From positions 1-64,000 of the forward strand of contig JAFKFI010000053.1 of the NCBI GenBank assembly GCA_017307285.1: a stretch of 64,000 nucleotides of DNA. Reading direction: 5' to 3'. Shown here piece after piece: positions 34,512 to 43,167 of the stretch. The translations under genes were made by a program, and so were the position numbers. The stretch comes from Alphaproteobacteria bacterium. GTDB lineage: Bacteria; Pseudomonadota; Alphaproteobacteria; Acetobacterales; Acetobacteraceae. The notes under the pieces are model-generated. The model was given only the letters and a program-made list of their open reading frames with translations, did not search any database and was not told the DNA's origin. Numbering within the stretch: the stretch's first letter is position 1; each line of letters starts with the position of its first letter.

Positions 34512-34587
34512 AGCCCGCTCATAGGCGTCCTCGCCGCGCGCGGCTATGGTCAACCGGATAGTGTCAGGTTTGTGGGGAGGAAAGATC

Positions 34588-35319
34588 ATGGCGCGGATGG
34601 CGGGAAAGATCGTGCTGATCAGCGGCGGCGCGCGCGGGCAAGGTGCGGCGGAGGCGCGGCTGGTGGTCGCCGAGGGCGGCAAGGTGGTGATCGGCGACGT
34701 GCTCGAAGCGGAGGGCCGCGCGCTGGCCGCCGAGCTCGGCAAGGCCGCTGTTTTCGTCCGTCACGATGTCACGGCCGAGACCGACTGGGCCGCCGCCGTC
34801 GACGCGGCGCAGGCGCTCGGCGGATTGCATGGCATGGTGAACAATGCCGGCATCTACATTCCGAGCACGCTGCTGGAGACCGACACGGCTCTGTTCGAGC
34901 GGCACATGCGGATCAACCAGCTCGGCTGCTTTCTCGGCATGAAGGCCGTGGTGGGCGCGATGGAGCGCGCCGGCGGCGGCTCGATTGTCAATATTTCGTC
35001 CGTCGCGGGGCTGCGCGGCTCGCCTGGCGCGATTGCCTACAGCGCGACCAAATGGGCACTGCGCGGCATGACGAAAGCGGCGGCGGTCGACCTCGCGCCG
35101 CGTCGCATCCGCGTCAACTCGGTGCATCCCGGCCCGATCGACACCGAGATGCTCAAGGTACGCACGCCCGAGCAGAACGCGGAGCGGCTGCAGCGCGTGC
35201 CGATGGCGCGCATGGGCACCGCGGAGGAGGTGGCGAAGCTGGTGTTGTTCCTGCTCTCCGACGAGAGTGCGTACATCACCGGCGCGGAGGTCGCGATCGA
35301 CGGTGGGGCGTCGGTGTAG
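34588..35319 (+). CDS. Short-chain dehydrogenase/reductase
   Basis: 243-residue classical SDR. The cofactor motif is SGGARGQGAAEA (TGxxxGxG class), with NNAG at 86-89, Ser137 or Ser138, and Y151-x3-K155 of the catalytic triad (YSATKWAL). The GDV near residue 37 suggests NAD preference. It ends with the standard ITGAEVAIDGG. The ATG at 34588 has GGGGAGGA upstream. It is divergent from the aspartyl protease. The substrate cannot be predicted; these enzymes commonly oxidise hydroxysteroids, diols or hydroxyacyl compounds. Confidence 0.92.
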   Translation: MARMAGKIVLISGGARGQGAAEARLVVAEGGKVVIGDVLEAEGRALAAELGKAAVFVRHDVTAETDWAAAVDAAQALGGLHGMVNNAGIYIPSTLLETDTALFERHMRINQLGCFLGMKAVVGAMERAGGGSIVNISSVAGLRGSPGAIAYSATKWALRGMTKAAAVDLAPRRIRVNSVHPGPIDTEMLKVRTPEQNAERLQRVPMARMGTAEEVAKLVLFLLSDESAYITGAEVAIDGGASV

Positions 35320-35426
35320 GAGTTCTGCCGCCCGAGGCGGAATGAATTCCGTTGGTGCGGGCAGCCCTGTGGCATGTGCTGCCAAGGTTCGAGCTTTGTC
35401 ATGAACTCGAACGAGGAGCCGTCCGC

Positions 35427-35867
35427 ATGGAGCTTAGGCGCATTGCCATTGACCCGTCCAAGTCGGCGTTCACCTTGCACGGGGTGGATGGGCAGGAGCG
35501 AGCGGTGCTGCGGCGCAATCTGCGCCGGCAGGAGGTGGTGGGGTTCTTCGCGAGGTTGGCGCCGGCCGAGGTGGTGCTGAAGGCGTGCGGCGGGTCGCAT
35601 CATTGGGGACGCACACTGCAGGCGCTCGGCTATCGGGGGCGGCTGATCCCGCCGCAATACGTCAAGCCGTTCGTCAAGCGGGGCAAGAACGATCGGAACG
35701 ACGCCGAGGCGATCAGCGGGGCGGCGTCGTGGCCGGGGATGCGCGAGGGGGCGGCCACCCGGCAGGCGGCGGCGATGTTGTCCTCGGTGCGGGAGCTGCT
35801 GACCCGCCAACGCACGCAGCTGGTGCCTCCCACGGCGGTCGGACGCGCCGCTTGGCCCGCGACTTGA
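35427..35867 (+). pseudogene. Truncated IS110-family transposase
   Basis: The first about 130 residues match the DEDD domain of IS110-type transposases: RRIAIDPSKSAFTLHG (D9), ACGGSHHW, then KNDRNDAEAI (D89, D92) and RELLTRQRTQL. After this the frame runs into unrelated residues and stops, while intact relatives have about 340 residues. The acidic residue expected before ACGG is replaced by Lys52 (codon AAG at 35580), removing one of the four catalytic acids. The whole C-terminal serine domain is missing and a signalling gene follows. It is therefore a dead fragment of an insertion sequence. Confidence 0.85.
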
Positions 35868-35933
35868 TGGGACTCGTTGCCTGGGGAGAGCAGATCAGGT
35901 TGCGTATTACCGGCTGCGCTTTCCGCTCGCCCA

Positions 35934-38852
35934 TCAGGCTTTTGCCCCCATCTTGCCCCACCAACGCTCGATCAGGGCCGGCAACTCGGCGGCGGGCACC
36001 GAGGGGCTGAAGAAATAGCCCTGAACTTCGGCGCAATCCTCGGCGCGTAGCCAGGCGAGCTGCTCGTTCGTCTCCACGCCCTCGGCGGTGGTGCGCATTC
36101 CGAGGCTGGCACCAAGGCCGATGATGGCGCGCACGATGGCCTCCGCGTCCTCGGTGGTCGCGAGATCGCGGATGAAAGACTGGTCGATCTTGATCTTGTC
36201 GAAAGGAAAGCTGCGGAGATAGCTCAAGCTCGAGTAACCCGTGCCGAAATCGTCCATCGAGATGCGGACGCCAAGCGCCCGCAGCGCGTGCAACGTGGCC
36301 AAGGTCGCGGCGCTGTTGGTGAGCAGAACGGATTCCGTGATTTCGAGCTCGAGCCTAGCCGCCGGGAGGCCGGAGGCTGCGAGCGCCTCGGTCACGCTCT
36401 CCACCAGATGGCCGGTCCTGAACTGGGCCGGACTGACGTTCACGGCGACTTTGACGTGAGCGGGCCAGACACTCGCCTCCTTGCACGCGCGTTTCAGGAC
36501 CCAATCGCCGAGCGGGACGATGAGGCCGATCTCTTCCGAGATCGGGATGAAGTCGGCGGGTGACACCATGCCGTGCACTGGGTGTCTCCACCGTAGCAGC
36601 GCCTCGAAACCGCCGATCCGATCGGCGCGCAGGTCGAACAGCGGCTGATAGTGCAGCTCGAACTGGTCGTTCGCGAGCGCCGCCCATAGATCGAGTTCCA
36701 GCGCGCGGCGCGCCTGAAGCCGCGCGTCCATGTCGGGCTCGAAGAAGCGCCAGGTTCCCCGCCCCTCTGCCTTGGTCTTGTAGAGCGCCACGTCGGCGTT
36801 CTTCAGCAGCTTGCCGCAACTCGCGCCGTCCCCAGGTGCTATGGAAATTCCGACGCTCGCGCCGATCATGATGCGATGACCGTCGAGATCGTAGGGTTGG
36901 CTGACCACCTCGACGATGCGACGCGCGAGGACGGCGGCGTCCTCCGCCTTCGTTACGCCCGACTGCACGACGGCGAACTCGTCGCCGCCCAGGCGAGCGA
37001 CCGTATCGACCTCGCGCACACAGGCCTGAAGACGCTCGGCGACCGCGCGGAGTAGTTCGTCGCCGACCGGATGCCCCAGCGTGTCGTTCACCGCCTTGAA
37101 CCGATCGAGGTCGAGCAGCAACACCGCGAAATCATCGGTCCGCCCGGCCTGGGCCAGCGCCTGTTCCACCCGCTCGTGGAACAGCACGCGATTGGGCAGA
37201 CCAGTGAGCGCATCGTGGCGCGCCATAAACACGATCTGCGCCTCCGCACGCTGGCGCTCGGTGACGTCCTCGTAGGTCGCCACCCAGCCTCCGTCGGTCA
37301 TCGCCTGACGTGAGATGGCGATGACGCGGCCGTGGCTGAGCTCCTGAAACCGCGTCTCCCCCGAGGCGCGCAAATCCGCGATTCCCACCTCCTCGGCGAG
37401 GAGCCCGCCGGCGCTGCGGCCTATGTGATTGCCCGCGGCCACGCTCATCTCCAGGACCTCGCGGAAGGAGATGCCGGGGACCACCTGATCTGGCATGAGG
37501 CGGAAGATTTCGCAGAAGCGTCGGTTCACCACCTTGAGCCGATTGTCCGCATCGTAGAGGCACAGTCCCTGGGCGATGTTGCCAAGGGCCGCGTCGAGCC
37601 AGAGGTTCGCCGCCTCGAGTCTGGCGGTCTGGTCCTTGAGCGTCGTTACATCGCTGCACACCGCAATGAATCCGCCTTCCTGCGTGGTATTCTGACTGAT
37701 GCGCAGCCAGCGGCCGTCCGCCAGGCGTGCCTCGGCGGTGGCAGGCAGGCCGCTGGAAAGGCGCCGTAGCAACGCGGCCCCTTCGTTGGGATCGGCCATC
37801 GCGGCGGCGAGCATCGCGAAAGGCGCGCCAGGGCGCAGCAGATCGGGGGAGATGCCGAGCAGATCGGCCGCGCGTGGGTTGGCGAGCGCCACGCGCCCCT
37901 CCGCATCCACGACGACGACGCCCTCATGCGAGCCCTCCAGCGCATCGGCAAGCCGGGCCTGCGCTGAGCGGCGCTGCGCCACCTCGCGCTCCATCATCGC
38001 CCGGATGTTGTCCCGCATCGCCGCCATCGCCGCGAGCAGGGCACCCAACTCGTCGCCGCCGCTGGCTGGGATGTCACCGTCGAGCTCGCCCCGCGCGATG
38101 CGGCCGGCGACGGCGGAGGCGGCGGCGACAGGACGTGTGATGCGGCGGGCGAGCAGCCAAGCCACGAGTCCCGAGAGCAGCAGCGCTGCGCCCGTGCCGA
38201 GCAGGTTGAGCTGCGTGTCCGCGGCAACCGCGGCGCGTGCCCGCTGGCGATAGGTGAACCCATCGCCAGCGGTGTAGTTGACCAGCAGGTTGATTTGCTG
38301 ATCGACCGTCGTGGCGGAGCGGTCGAGGGCACGCCAGGCATCCTCCGGCGCGGTGTGCGCGGAGAGCCCGCGGCGCTCGATCTCCCATGTTTTCACGGCC
38401 TGCCGAGCATTCGCGGCAGCCCGCGCGGCGCGCGGCGATTGCGAACGCTCGGCGGCGATCGCCAGGTCCTCGTCGAGCGAGCGGGCAAGCGTCTCGATCC
38501 GCTGGTCGAGGTTGGCCCGCGTGGCGGGGTCGGAAGCGCTCCAGCGTCGCGCGAGCGCGGCCTGCATGGCGGCGAAATCGGCCGAGGCCGCGCGGGCGTA
38601 GTTGATCGACATCAGCGACTTGTCGAAGGTCTCGGCGACCAGTACGCCAGCGTGGCGAATCTCGATGGCCGCGTAGCCGCCGAGCGCACCGGTGATCGCG
38701 CTCATCGCAAGGAAGGCGAGCAGGATCTTGCCGCGGATCGTCCCCGTTCTTGCCGCCAGCGTGCGAGCGGCCGCCGAACGCCACGATCGCGGCACCTCGG
38801 CGGGCTTCGACGGGGTCGTGCTGTGGTCCACCGGGCAAGCTGTCCTCTGCAA
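35934..38852 (-). CDS. Membrane-bound GGDEF-EAL cyclic-di-GMP enzyme with HAMP and PAS domains
   Basis: 972 residues in order: TM1 about 43-63, a periplasmic helical sensor to about 215, TM2 about 218-236, HAMP about 237-290, two PAS-like domains (about 300-400 and 415-535), GGDEF (about 540-700) and EAL (about 715-965). The cyclase motif G622-G-D-E-F626 is intact, with an upstream inhibitory RxxD site (R613-D616). The phosphodiesterase motifs EALLRW (E750), NVSPAQF, EITES, DDFGTGYSSLSYL and KIDQSFI are intact. Both activities are thus possible. The 38852 start is a TTG; GTG at 38831 is an alternative. It lies next to an IS fragment. Confidence 0.93.
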   Translation of the reverse strand: MQRTACPVDHSTTPSKPAEVPRSWRSAAARTLAARTGTIRGKILLAFLAMSAITGALGGYAAIEIRHAGVLVAETFDKSLMSINYARAASADFAAMQAALARRWSASDPATRANLDQRIETLARSLDEDLAIAAERSQSPRAARAAANARQAVKTWEIERRGLSAHTAPEDAWRALDRSATTVDQQINLLVNYTAGDGFTYRQRARAAVAADTQLNLLGTGAALLLSGLVAWLLARRITRPVAAASAVAGRIARGELDGDIPASGGDELGALLAAMAAMRDNIRAMMEREVAQRRSAQARLADALEGSHEGVVVVDAEGRVALANPRAADLLGISPDLLRPGAPFAMLAAAMADPNEGAALLRRLSSGLPATAEARLADGRWLRISQNTTQEGGFIAVCSDVTTLKDQTARLEAANLWLDAALGNIAQGLCLYDADNRLKVVNRRFCEIFRLMPDQVVPGISFREVLEMSVAAGNHIGRSAGGLLAEEVGIADLRASGETRFQELSHGRVIAISRQAMTDGGWVATYEDVTERQRAEAQIVFMARHDALTGLPNRVLFHERVEQALAQAGRTDDFAVLLLDLDRFKAVNDTLGHPVGDELLRAVAERLQACVREVDTVARLGGDEFAVVQSGVTKAEDAAVLARRIVEVVSQPYDLDGHRIMIGASVGISIAPGDGASCGKLLKNADVALYKTKAEGRGTWRFFEPDMDARLQARRALELDLWAALANDQFELHYQPLFDLRADRIGGFEALLRWRHPVHGMVSPADFIPISEEIGLIVPLGDWVLKRACKEASVWPAHVKVAVNVSPAQFRTGHLVESVTEALAASGLPAARLELEITESVLLTNSAATLATLHALRALGVRISMDDFGTGYSSLSYLRSFPFDKIKIDQSFIRDLATTEDAEAIVRAIIGLGASLGMRTTAEGVETNEQLAWLRAEDCAEVQGYFFSPSVPAAELPALIERWWGKMGAKA

Positions 38853-38971
38853 CGCCCGCAGAATGAACGCCTCGGCTTAAAGCGGCCTTAAGCTGCCGAG
38901 ATGATAGTGGCGAGGCCGGAAATGCCCGGCGGCCGCGTTCGGCCGGAGACCAAGAGATGAAGGATTAGGGT

Positions 38972-39337
38972 ATGCAGCCCCGGAGACTACGAGCGAGACA
39001 GATAGTGAGACGGCGCTTCGCCGTTCCGGTCCTCCTCGTGGGCCTGCTGGGCGGCGTGGCGTGGGCAGCCTCGGAGGGAACGCTGCATCACGTGTCGCAG
39101 AAGGACCAGGCATTTCATCCGGGGCAGCTCGACATCAAGCGCGGCGAGACAGTGGAAATCGTTAACGACGATGGCGACCTTCTGCACCATGCTTACGTCG
39201 AATCGAAGTCGTTCAACTTCGACTCGGGCGACCAGGAGCCCGGGGCCAAGGTGGACATCGTTTTTTCCGTCGCCGGCACGTTCACCGTGCTCTGCGGCAT
39301 ACACCCGAAGATGAAGCTGCGCGTCCAGGTGGACTGA
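38972..39337 (+). CDS. Exported cupredoxin (blue copper protein)
   Basis: 121 residues: a positively charged leader and hydrophobic segment ending WAAS, then a plastocyanin-like fold. Type 1 copper ligands are predicted as His72 or His73 (LLHHAYVES), Cys108, His111 and Met114 (VLCGIHPKM). The CxxHxxM spacing is short, like amicyanin and pseudoazurin. It should be a small periplasmic electron carrier. It is convergent with the membrane protein gene at 39369 and close to a di-haem peroxidase, possible redox partners. Confidence 0.85.
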   Translation: MQPRRLRARQIVRRRFAVPVLLVGLLGGVAWAASEGTLHHVSQKDQAFHPGQLDIKRGETVEIVNDDGDLLHHAYVESKSFNFDSGDQEPGAKVDIVFSVAGTFTVLCGIHPKMKLRVQVD

Positions 39338-39368
39338 GGACACGCAACCGTCCCACGCACTCGGCTCG

Positions 39369-40427
39369 TTACAGGATCGTCGTCCCGAACAGCAGGTCGT
39401 GCGCGGCGTAGTAGACAAACAGGAATCCCGCCAGGGCGATGCCATAGCCCAGCACAGGCGTCACTAGGGGGCGCCACCAAACCCGTCGCCGTTCGCCTGT
39501 ACCCGCGTTATCGGCGGCGATCGCCAGCAACACGACGATGATCACGGAATGCCCGATGGCGTCGAGCTTGCCGAACTCGAACACGGCGCTCACGAACATG
39601 CCCGTCAAAATGATCGCCGCGGTGCGCCGTACCAACGGCGTCCATATCAGGGCGAAGGCCAAGGTGAACTCGATCACGCCGGCCGCCCGCATGAAGAGCT
39701 CGATGTCGAAGCCCATGTTCATCGCGGGATGGCTGATGAACAGTGGGAAAGTCCACTCGGGGTAGGCCCATTTCTCGACCGACGCCCACATGAGGGTGAT
39801 GCCGGCCGCATACCGCACGATGTCGAGCGGCCGTAGACCCAAGAACGTGGCTCGGCGGAATCCTGTCAGCGCCAGATAGGCCGCTACCCCAAGGAAGATC
39901 GGGTAGTCCATCAGGTGAAAGGCGCCGTAATCGCGTACGGCGAGGCCGAACAGCGCGAGCATTCCGAGTGCCGACAACGGCAGGGTGCGGCGCCAGATCA
40001 TGCCGGCGGCTATCGCGAGTTGCAGCCAAGGGATCGCGGGCGAAGCGGTCTTCAGCTCGGGCGTGAGCAGGATCCCGCCCGTGGTCCAAAGCGCCACGAA
40101 GAAGAAGCCGCATGTCGCGCGGACCAGCGTTTCCGTGTTGACGCGCAAGCCCGTCGTGACCCGATCCAACGCTGGCAACAAGGCCGAGCCGAGCGGGCTG
40201 CCTTCAAGCACGCATCCGACCAGGAGGACCAGGAGCGCAAGGCCGGTCAGCTGCTCGAAATTGGGGCAGAGCACGTTCTCCAATCCTCTGGGCTGGCCGG
40301 CAACGTCGAAGCTGCAGAACCACTTCACGTGTGCATTCGCGGGGGCAGAGAGAAATGTGGCCAGACTCACAGCTATCGGTAGTCGGATCGACATGTTGGA
40401 TCGGGAAATCCAAGACCTCTCGCACAT
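39369..40427 (-). CDS. Polytopic membrane protein, DoxX/MauE-like
   Basis: 352 residues with a leading signal-like segment (SIRLPIAVSLATFLSAPANA) followed by HVKWFCSFDVAG and roughly seven or eight hydrophobic helices. Charged pairs such as WASVEKWAYPEW and the terminal half resemble DoxX/MauE-type redox-associated membrane proteins, but identity is uncertain. Two cysteines (FCSF and VLCPNF) face the periplasm in the first loop. The ATG at 40427 has GAGAGGCGGG upstream; the open frame runs 91 codons further without similarity. A perfect 13-bp palindrome lies 28 bases upstream. Tail-to-tail with the cupredoxin gene. Confidence 0.7.
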   Translation of the reverse strand: MCERSWISRSNMSIRLPIAVSLATFLSAPANAHVKWFCSFDVAGQPRGLENVLCPNFEQLTGLALLVLLVGCVLEGSPLGSALLPALDRVTTGLRVNTETLVRATCGFFFVALWTTGGILLTPELKTASPAIPWLQLAIAAGMIWRRTLPLSALGMLALFGLAVRDYGAFHLMDYPIFLGVAAYLALTGFRRATFLGLRPLDIVRYAAGITLMWASVEKWAYPEWTFPLFISHPAMNMGFDIELFMRAAGVIEFTLAFALIWTPLVRRTAAIILTGMFVSAVFEFGKLDAIGHSVIIVVLLAIAADNAGTGERRRVWWRPLVTPVLGYGIALAGFLFVYYAAHDLLFGTTIL

Positions 40428-40744
40428 GTGCCCGCCTCTCGATTGTGTATGATCGGTTATCATAACCACAGGTTGTATCAGAGGTCGAGCAGCGCAGCAA
40501 CCAAAGATTAACTTTCTCGCATTTTTTCGAGAAGATGGTGGAGTAGGCCGAGCCCTGAGACGTAATACTCCGCGCCACAAACCGCCGACTATGGTATGAA
40601 AACGACCAGGAATGCGCCCGGGAAGCGCTGGCTCGAGAGGGAATCGCAATGCGAATCGCGACGAATCCACGGCTCCTGGCAACTGATCGTTAATTTGCAC
40701 TATGTATCAATAATAGAACACAATCCGGCTAACGAGGCATACCC
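40428..40744. other. AT-richer intergenic region, 317 bases
   Basis: No long open frame. Base composition is clearly poorer in GC than its surroundings. It holds the palindrome at 40455-40467, a TTCTCG/CGAGAA hairpin (40514-40519 with 40528-40533, loop CATTTTTT) and a possible 14-residue leader peptide at 40649-40693 with GAGAGGGA before its ATG. The stretch near 40700-40715 (TATGTATCAATAATAG) is promoter-like. It lies between two divergent genes and must contain promoters for both. Confidence 0.6.
40455..40467. promoter_or_regulatory. Perfect 13-bp palindrome, probable operator
   Basis: GGTTAT, one central base, then ATAACC. It lies 28 bases upstream of the minus-strand membrane protein start, just upstream of a minus-strand CATACA that could serve as a -10 element. 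A binding site for a small dimeric regulator is likely; no regulator gene is adjacent. Confidence 0.5.
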
Positions 40745-40906
40745 ATGTTGACGGCCCTGATCCTGACGAGCCTTGTGCTTGGTGCCGCCTTGGCCGGTGC
40801 CGCGTCCCATGTGCCGTCCCATGCCGCAGCGCTGGAGCGCTGGGGCGGAACGCTGTTGGTGAGCGGTCTCGCCTTGTTGGGTGCCGTGCTCCCGCTACAT
40901 TCCTGA
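40745..40906 (+). CDS. Very small membrane protein
   Basis: 53 codons, too short for routine gene calls. It encodes MLTALILTSLVLGAALAGAA, then a polar stretch with two HVPSH/AALERW segments, and a second hydrophobic run LLVSGLALLGAVLPLHS. Two membrane helices in a hairpin are predicted. GAGG lies 8 bases upstream of the ATG, behind an AT-rich promoter-like stretch. It is convergent with the di-haem peroxidase gene. No function can be assigned; coding bias and the ribosome site make it plausible. Confidence 0.45.
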   Translation: MLTALILTSLVLGAALAGAASHVPSHAAALERWGGTLLVSGLALLGAVLPLHS

Positions 40907-40934
40907 CGCCCCGCGGATCGGCGACGCGAAGCCT

Positions 40935-41963
40935 TCAGCGTGGCAGCGTCGGTACCGTGACGGGCTCGGGTGGGCTCGTGAGCGTACGCAGGAAGGCGAT
41001 GAGATCTCGCCTCTCCTGGTCGGTCAGCCCGAGCGGCTGGATCAACGCCGACCGGCTTGGCCGGGCGATGCCGCCTCGATCGTAGAGGTCAATGACGGCG
41101 TCGAGGGTTGGGACGGAGCCATCGTGCATGTACGGCCCGCGCCGCCCCACGTCACGCAGCGTCGGCACCTTGAACGCATAACGGAGCTTGACGGAGCTAG
41201 GGAACAGCCGGCCGCGCCCGATATCGTCGCCCTGCGCCGTCCCGATGTCGTGGAACGAGTTGTCGGTGAACGCCCAGCCGCTGTGGCAGGCCGAACAATG
41301 GGCGCGGCCGTTGAACAGCGCGAAGCCCCGCTTGGCACTCTCGCCGATTGCGCTCTCGTCGCCCTCGATCCAACGGTCGAACGGTGCCTGACCCGAGACA
41401 ATGGTGCGCTCGTAGGTCGCGAGGGCCAGTTCGATATTGCGGCGCGTCACGCCACCGCCGTCGAAGGCTTGCGCGAAGGCCTGCACATAGCCCGGTATCG
41501 CCGCGACCCGCTGCACGGCCTGCGCCTCAGGCAGGTTCATGTTCGCCGCCCCGGTGATCGCGGCGAACGTCACCGCTTCCAGGTTGCGGAACTTGCCGTC
41601 CCAGCCGGGGCGGAGCGTCCAGGCCGCGTTCAACAGGGTCGGCGATCGCAGGGCCATGCTGGCGTGGGCATCCCCCACCGCTCGCGCCAGGCCGTCGCCC
41701 CAGGACAAGCCGGGATTGTGACAGCTGGCACAGGATCGCGACCCCGAGGCCGAGAGGATAGGGTCGAAGAACAGCATCCGACCGAGTTCGGCCTTCGCGA
41801 CCGAATAGGGATTTTCATCCGGAAACGGCGTTGCAGCGGGGCGGCGGTACTCGGCTTGCCATGCCGCGATGCGGCTATCCTTCGCGCTCTCCGCGAAGGT
41901 GGCCACGGCGGTCAATAGCAGCATTGACGCGCAGAGCAGAGCGCCACACAGCTTGAGGTTCAT
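40935..41963 (-). CDS. Di-haem cytochrome c peroxidase (CcpA/MauG family)
   Basis: 342 residues with a signal peptide and two haem c sites: C78-A-S-C81-H82 (SCASCHNPG) and C223-S-A-C226-H227 (HCSACHSGW). Further blocks are LGRMLFFDPILSASGSRSC, SPTLLNAAW, and KVPTLRDVGRRGPYMHDGS near the end. Members reduce hydrogen peroxide with electrons from cytochrome c or cupredoxin; MauG relatives instead modify proteins. GAGGA lies upstream of the ATG at 41963. The nearby cupredoxin would be a reasonable donor. Confidence 0.9.
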   Translation of the reverse strand: MNLKLCGALLCASMLLLTAVATFAESAKDSRIAAWQAEYRRPAATPFPDENPYSVAKAELGRMLFFDPILSASGSRSCASCHNPGLSWGDGLARAVGDAHASMALRSPTLLNAAWTLRPGWDGKFRNLEAVTFAAITGAANMNLPEAQAVQRVAAIPGYVQAFAQAFDGGGVTRRNIELALATYERTIVSGQAPFDRWIEGDESAIGESAKRGFALFNGRAHCSACHSGWAFTDNSFHDIGTAQGDDIGRGRLFPSSVKLRYAFKVPTLRDVGRRGPYMHDGSVPTLDAVIDLYDRGGIARPSRSALIQPLGLTDQERRDLIAFLRTLTSPPEPVTVPTLPR

Positions 41964-42021
41964 CGCTGCATCATTCCTCGACGCAGCGTGACACGGCATC
42001 CCTAAGGAGTGCTTACCCGCC

Positions 42022-43167
42022 ATGGAAGCCTTGAACACCCCCAACCTGCCGCCCGGCATCCGCTCGCGCTTCGTGGAGAACGTGAACGGTCTCACGTTGC
42101 ACGTGCTGGAAGCCGGTTTCGAGCAGCAGGGCCGACCATGCGTCCTGCTCCTGCACGGCTTTCCCGAACTCGCGTACAGCTGGCGAAAGGTAATGCGGCC
42201 GATCGCCGAGGCGGGATTTCACGTGATCGCGCCGGACCAGCGCGGCTACGGACGTACCACGGGTTGGGACGGCGACTACGACGGCGATCTCGCCGCCTTC
42301 CGCATCCTCAACCTGGTGCGGGATGCGATGGGTCTCGTCGCAGCACTCGGCTACCGCTCCGTCGCCGCCGTGGTCGGGCATGATTTCGGCTCGCCGGTTG
42401 CAGCGTATTGCGCGCTGGTGCGGCCGGACGTCTTCCGGTCGGTCGTGCTGATGAGCGCGCCGTTCGCGGGGCCGCCAGCGCTGCCGTTCAATACCGCGAA
42501 TGATCAGTCGCGATCGGCCGACCCGAGCACGAACATTCACGATGCGCTGGCGGCGCTGCCGCGGCCGCGCAAGCATTATCAGTGGTATTATTCGACCCGC
42601 GCGGCCGATGGCGACATGCGCAATTGCCCGCAAGGCGTCCACGCCTTCCTGCGCGCCTACTATCACCATAAGAGCGCCGACTGGCCGGGCAACAAGCCGT
42701 TTCCGCTTGCTGCGTGGTCAGCCGACGAGTTGGCGAAATTGCCCACCTACTATGTGATGGATTTCGACAAGACCATGCCGGAAACAGTCGCCGCGGAGAT
42801 GCCGTCAGCCGCTCAGATCGCGGCGTGCGCATGGCTACCCGACGACGAGCTCGCCGTGTACAGCACGGAATACGCCCGGACAGGGTTTCAAGGCGGGCTG
42901 CAATGGTACCGCTGCGGCACCAGCGGCAAGTATCGCGGCGAGCTGGAAGTCTTCTCGGGCCGCACGATCGACGTGCCTTCGTGCTTCATCGCCGGCAAGA
43001 GCGACTGGGGCGTTTACCAATCCCCCGGCGCCTTCGAGCGAATGCAGTCCGTGGCCTGCACGCGAATGCGCGAGTGTCATCTGCTCGAAGATGCGGGGCA
43101 TTGGGTCCAGCAGGAGCAGCCTGCCGAAGTCAGCCGGCTACTCCTGCGGTTTCTCGCTCAGGTCTAG
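42022..43167 (+). CDS. Alpha/beta hydrolase, epoxide hydrolase-like
   Basis: 381 residues. The oxyanion motif HGFPE (46-50) and nucleophile elbow GHDFGS with Asp121 in place of Ser are typical of epoxide hydrolases and haloalkane dehalogenases. The cap domain follows, and the catalytic His lies in DAGHWVQQEQP. An epoxide hydrolase uses two cap tyrosines; several Tyr are present (HYQWYYS), so this is favoured. AAGGAG precedes the ATG. It overlaps the convergent isomerase gene by 4 bases. Confidence 0.88.
   Translation: MEALNTPNLPPGIRSRFVENVNGLTLHVLEAGFEQQGRPCVLLLHGFPELAYSWRKVMRPIAEAGFHVIAPDQRGYGRTTGWDGDYDGDLAAFRILNLVRDAMGLVAALGYRSVAAVVGHDFGSPVAAYCALVRPDVFRSVVLMSAPFAGPPALPFNTANDQSRSADPSTNIHDALAALPRPRKHYQWYYSTRAADGDMRNCPQGVHAFLRAYYHHKSADWPGNKPFPLAAWSADELAKLPTYYVMDFDKTMPETVAAEMPSAAQIAACAWLPDDELAVYSTEYARTGFQGGLQWYRCGTSGKYRGELEVFSGRTIDVPSCFIAGKSDWGVYQSPGAFERMQSVACTRMRECHLLEDAGHWVQQEQPAEVSRLLLRFLAQV

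Noticed and set aside
35327..35351. Overlapping short hairpins CCGCC/GGCGG and CGGAA/TTCCG after the SDR gene
   Set aside because: Stems of only 5 bp and no T-run, so a terminator cannot be claimed.
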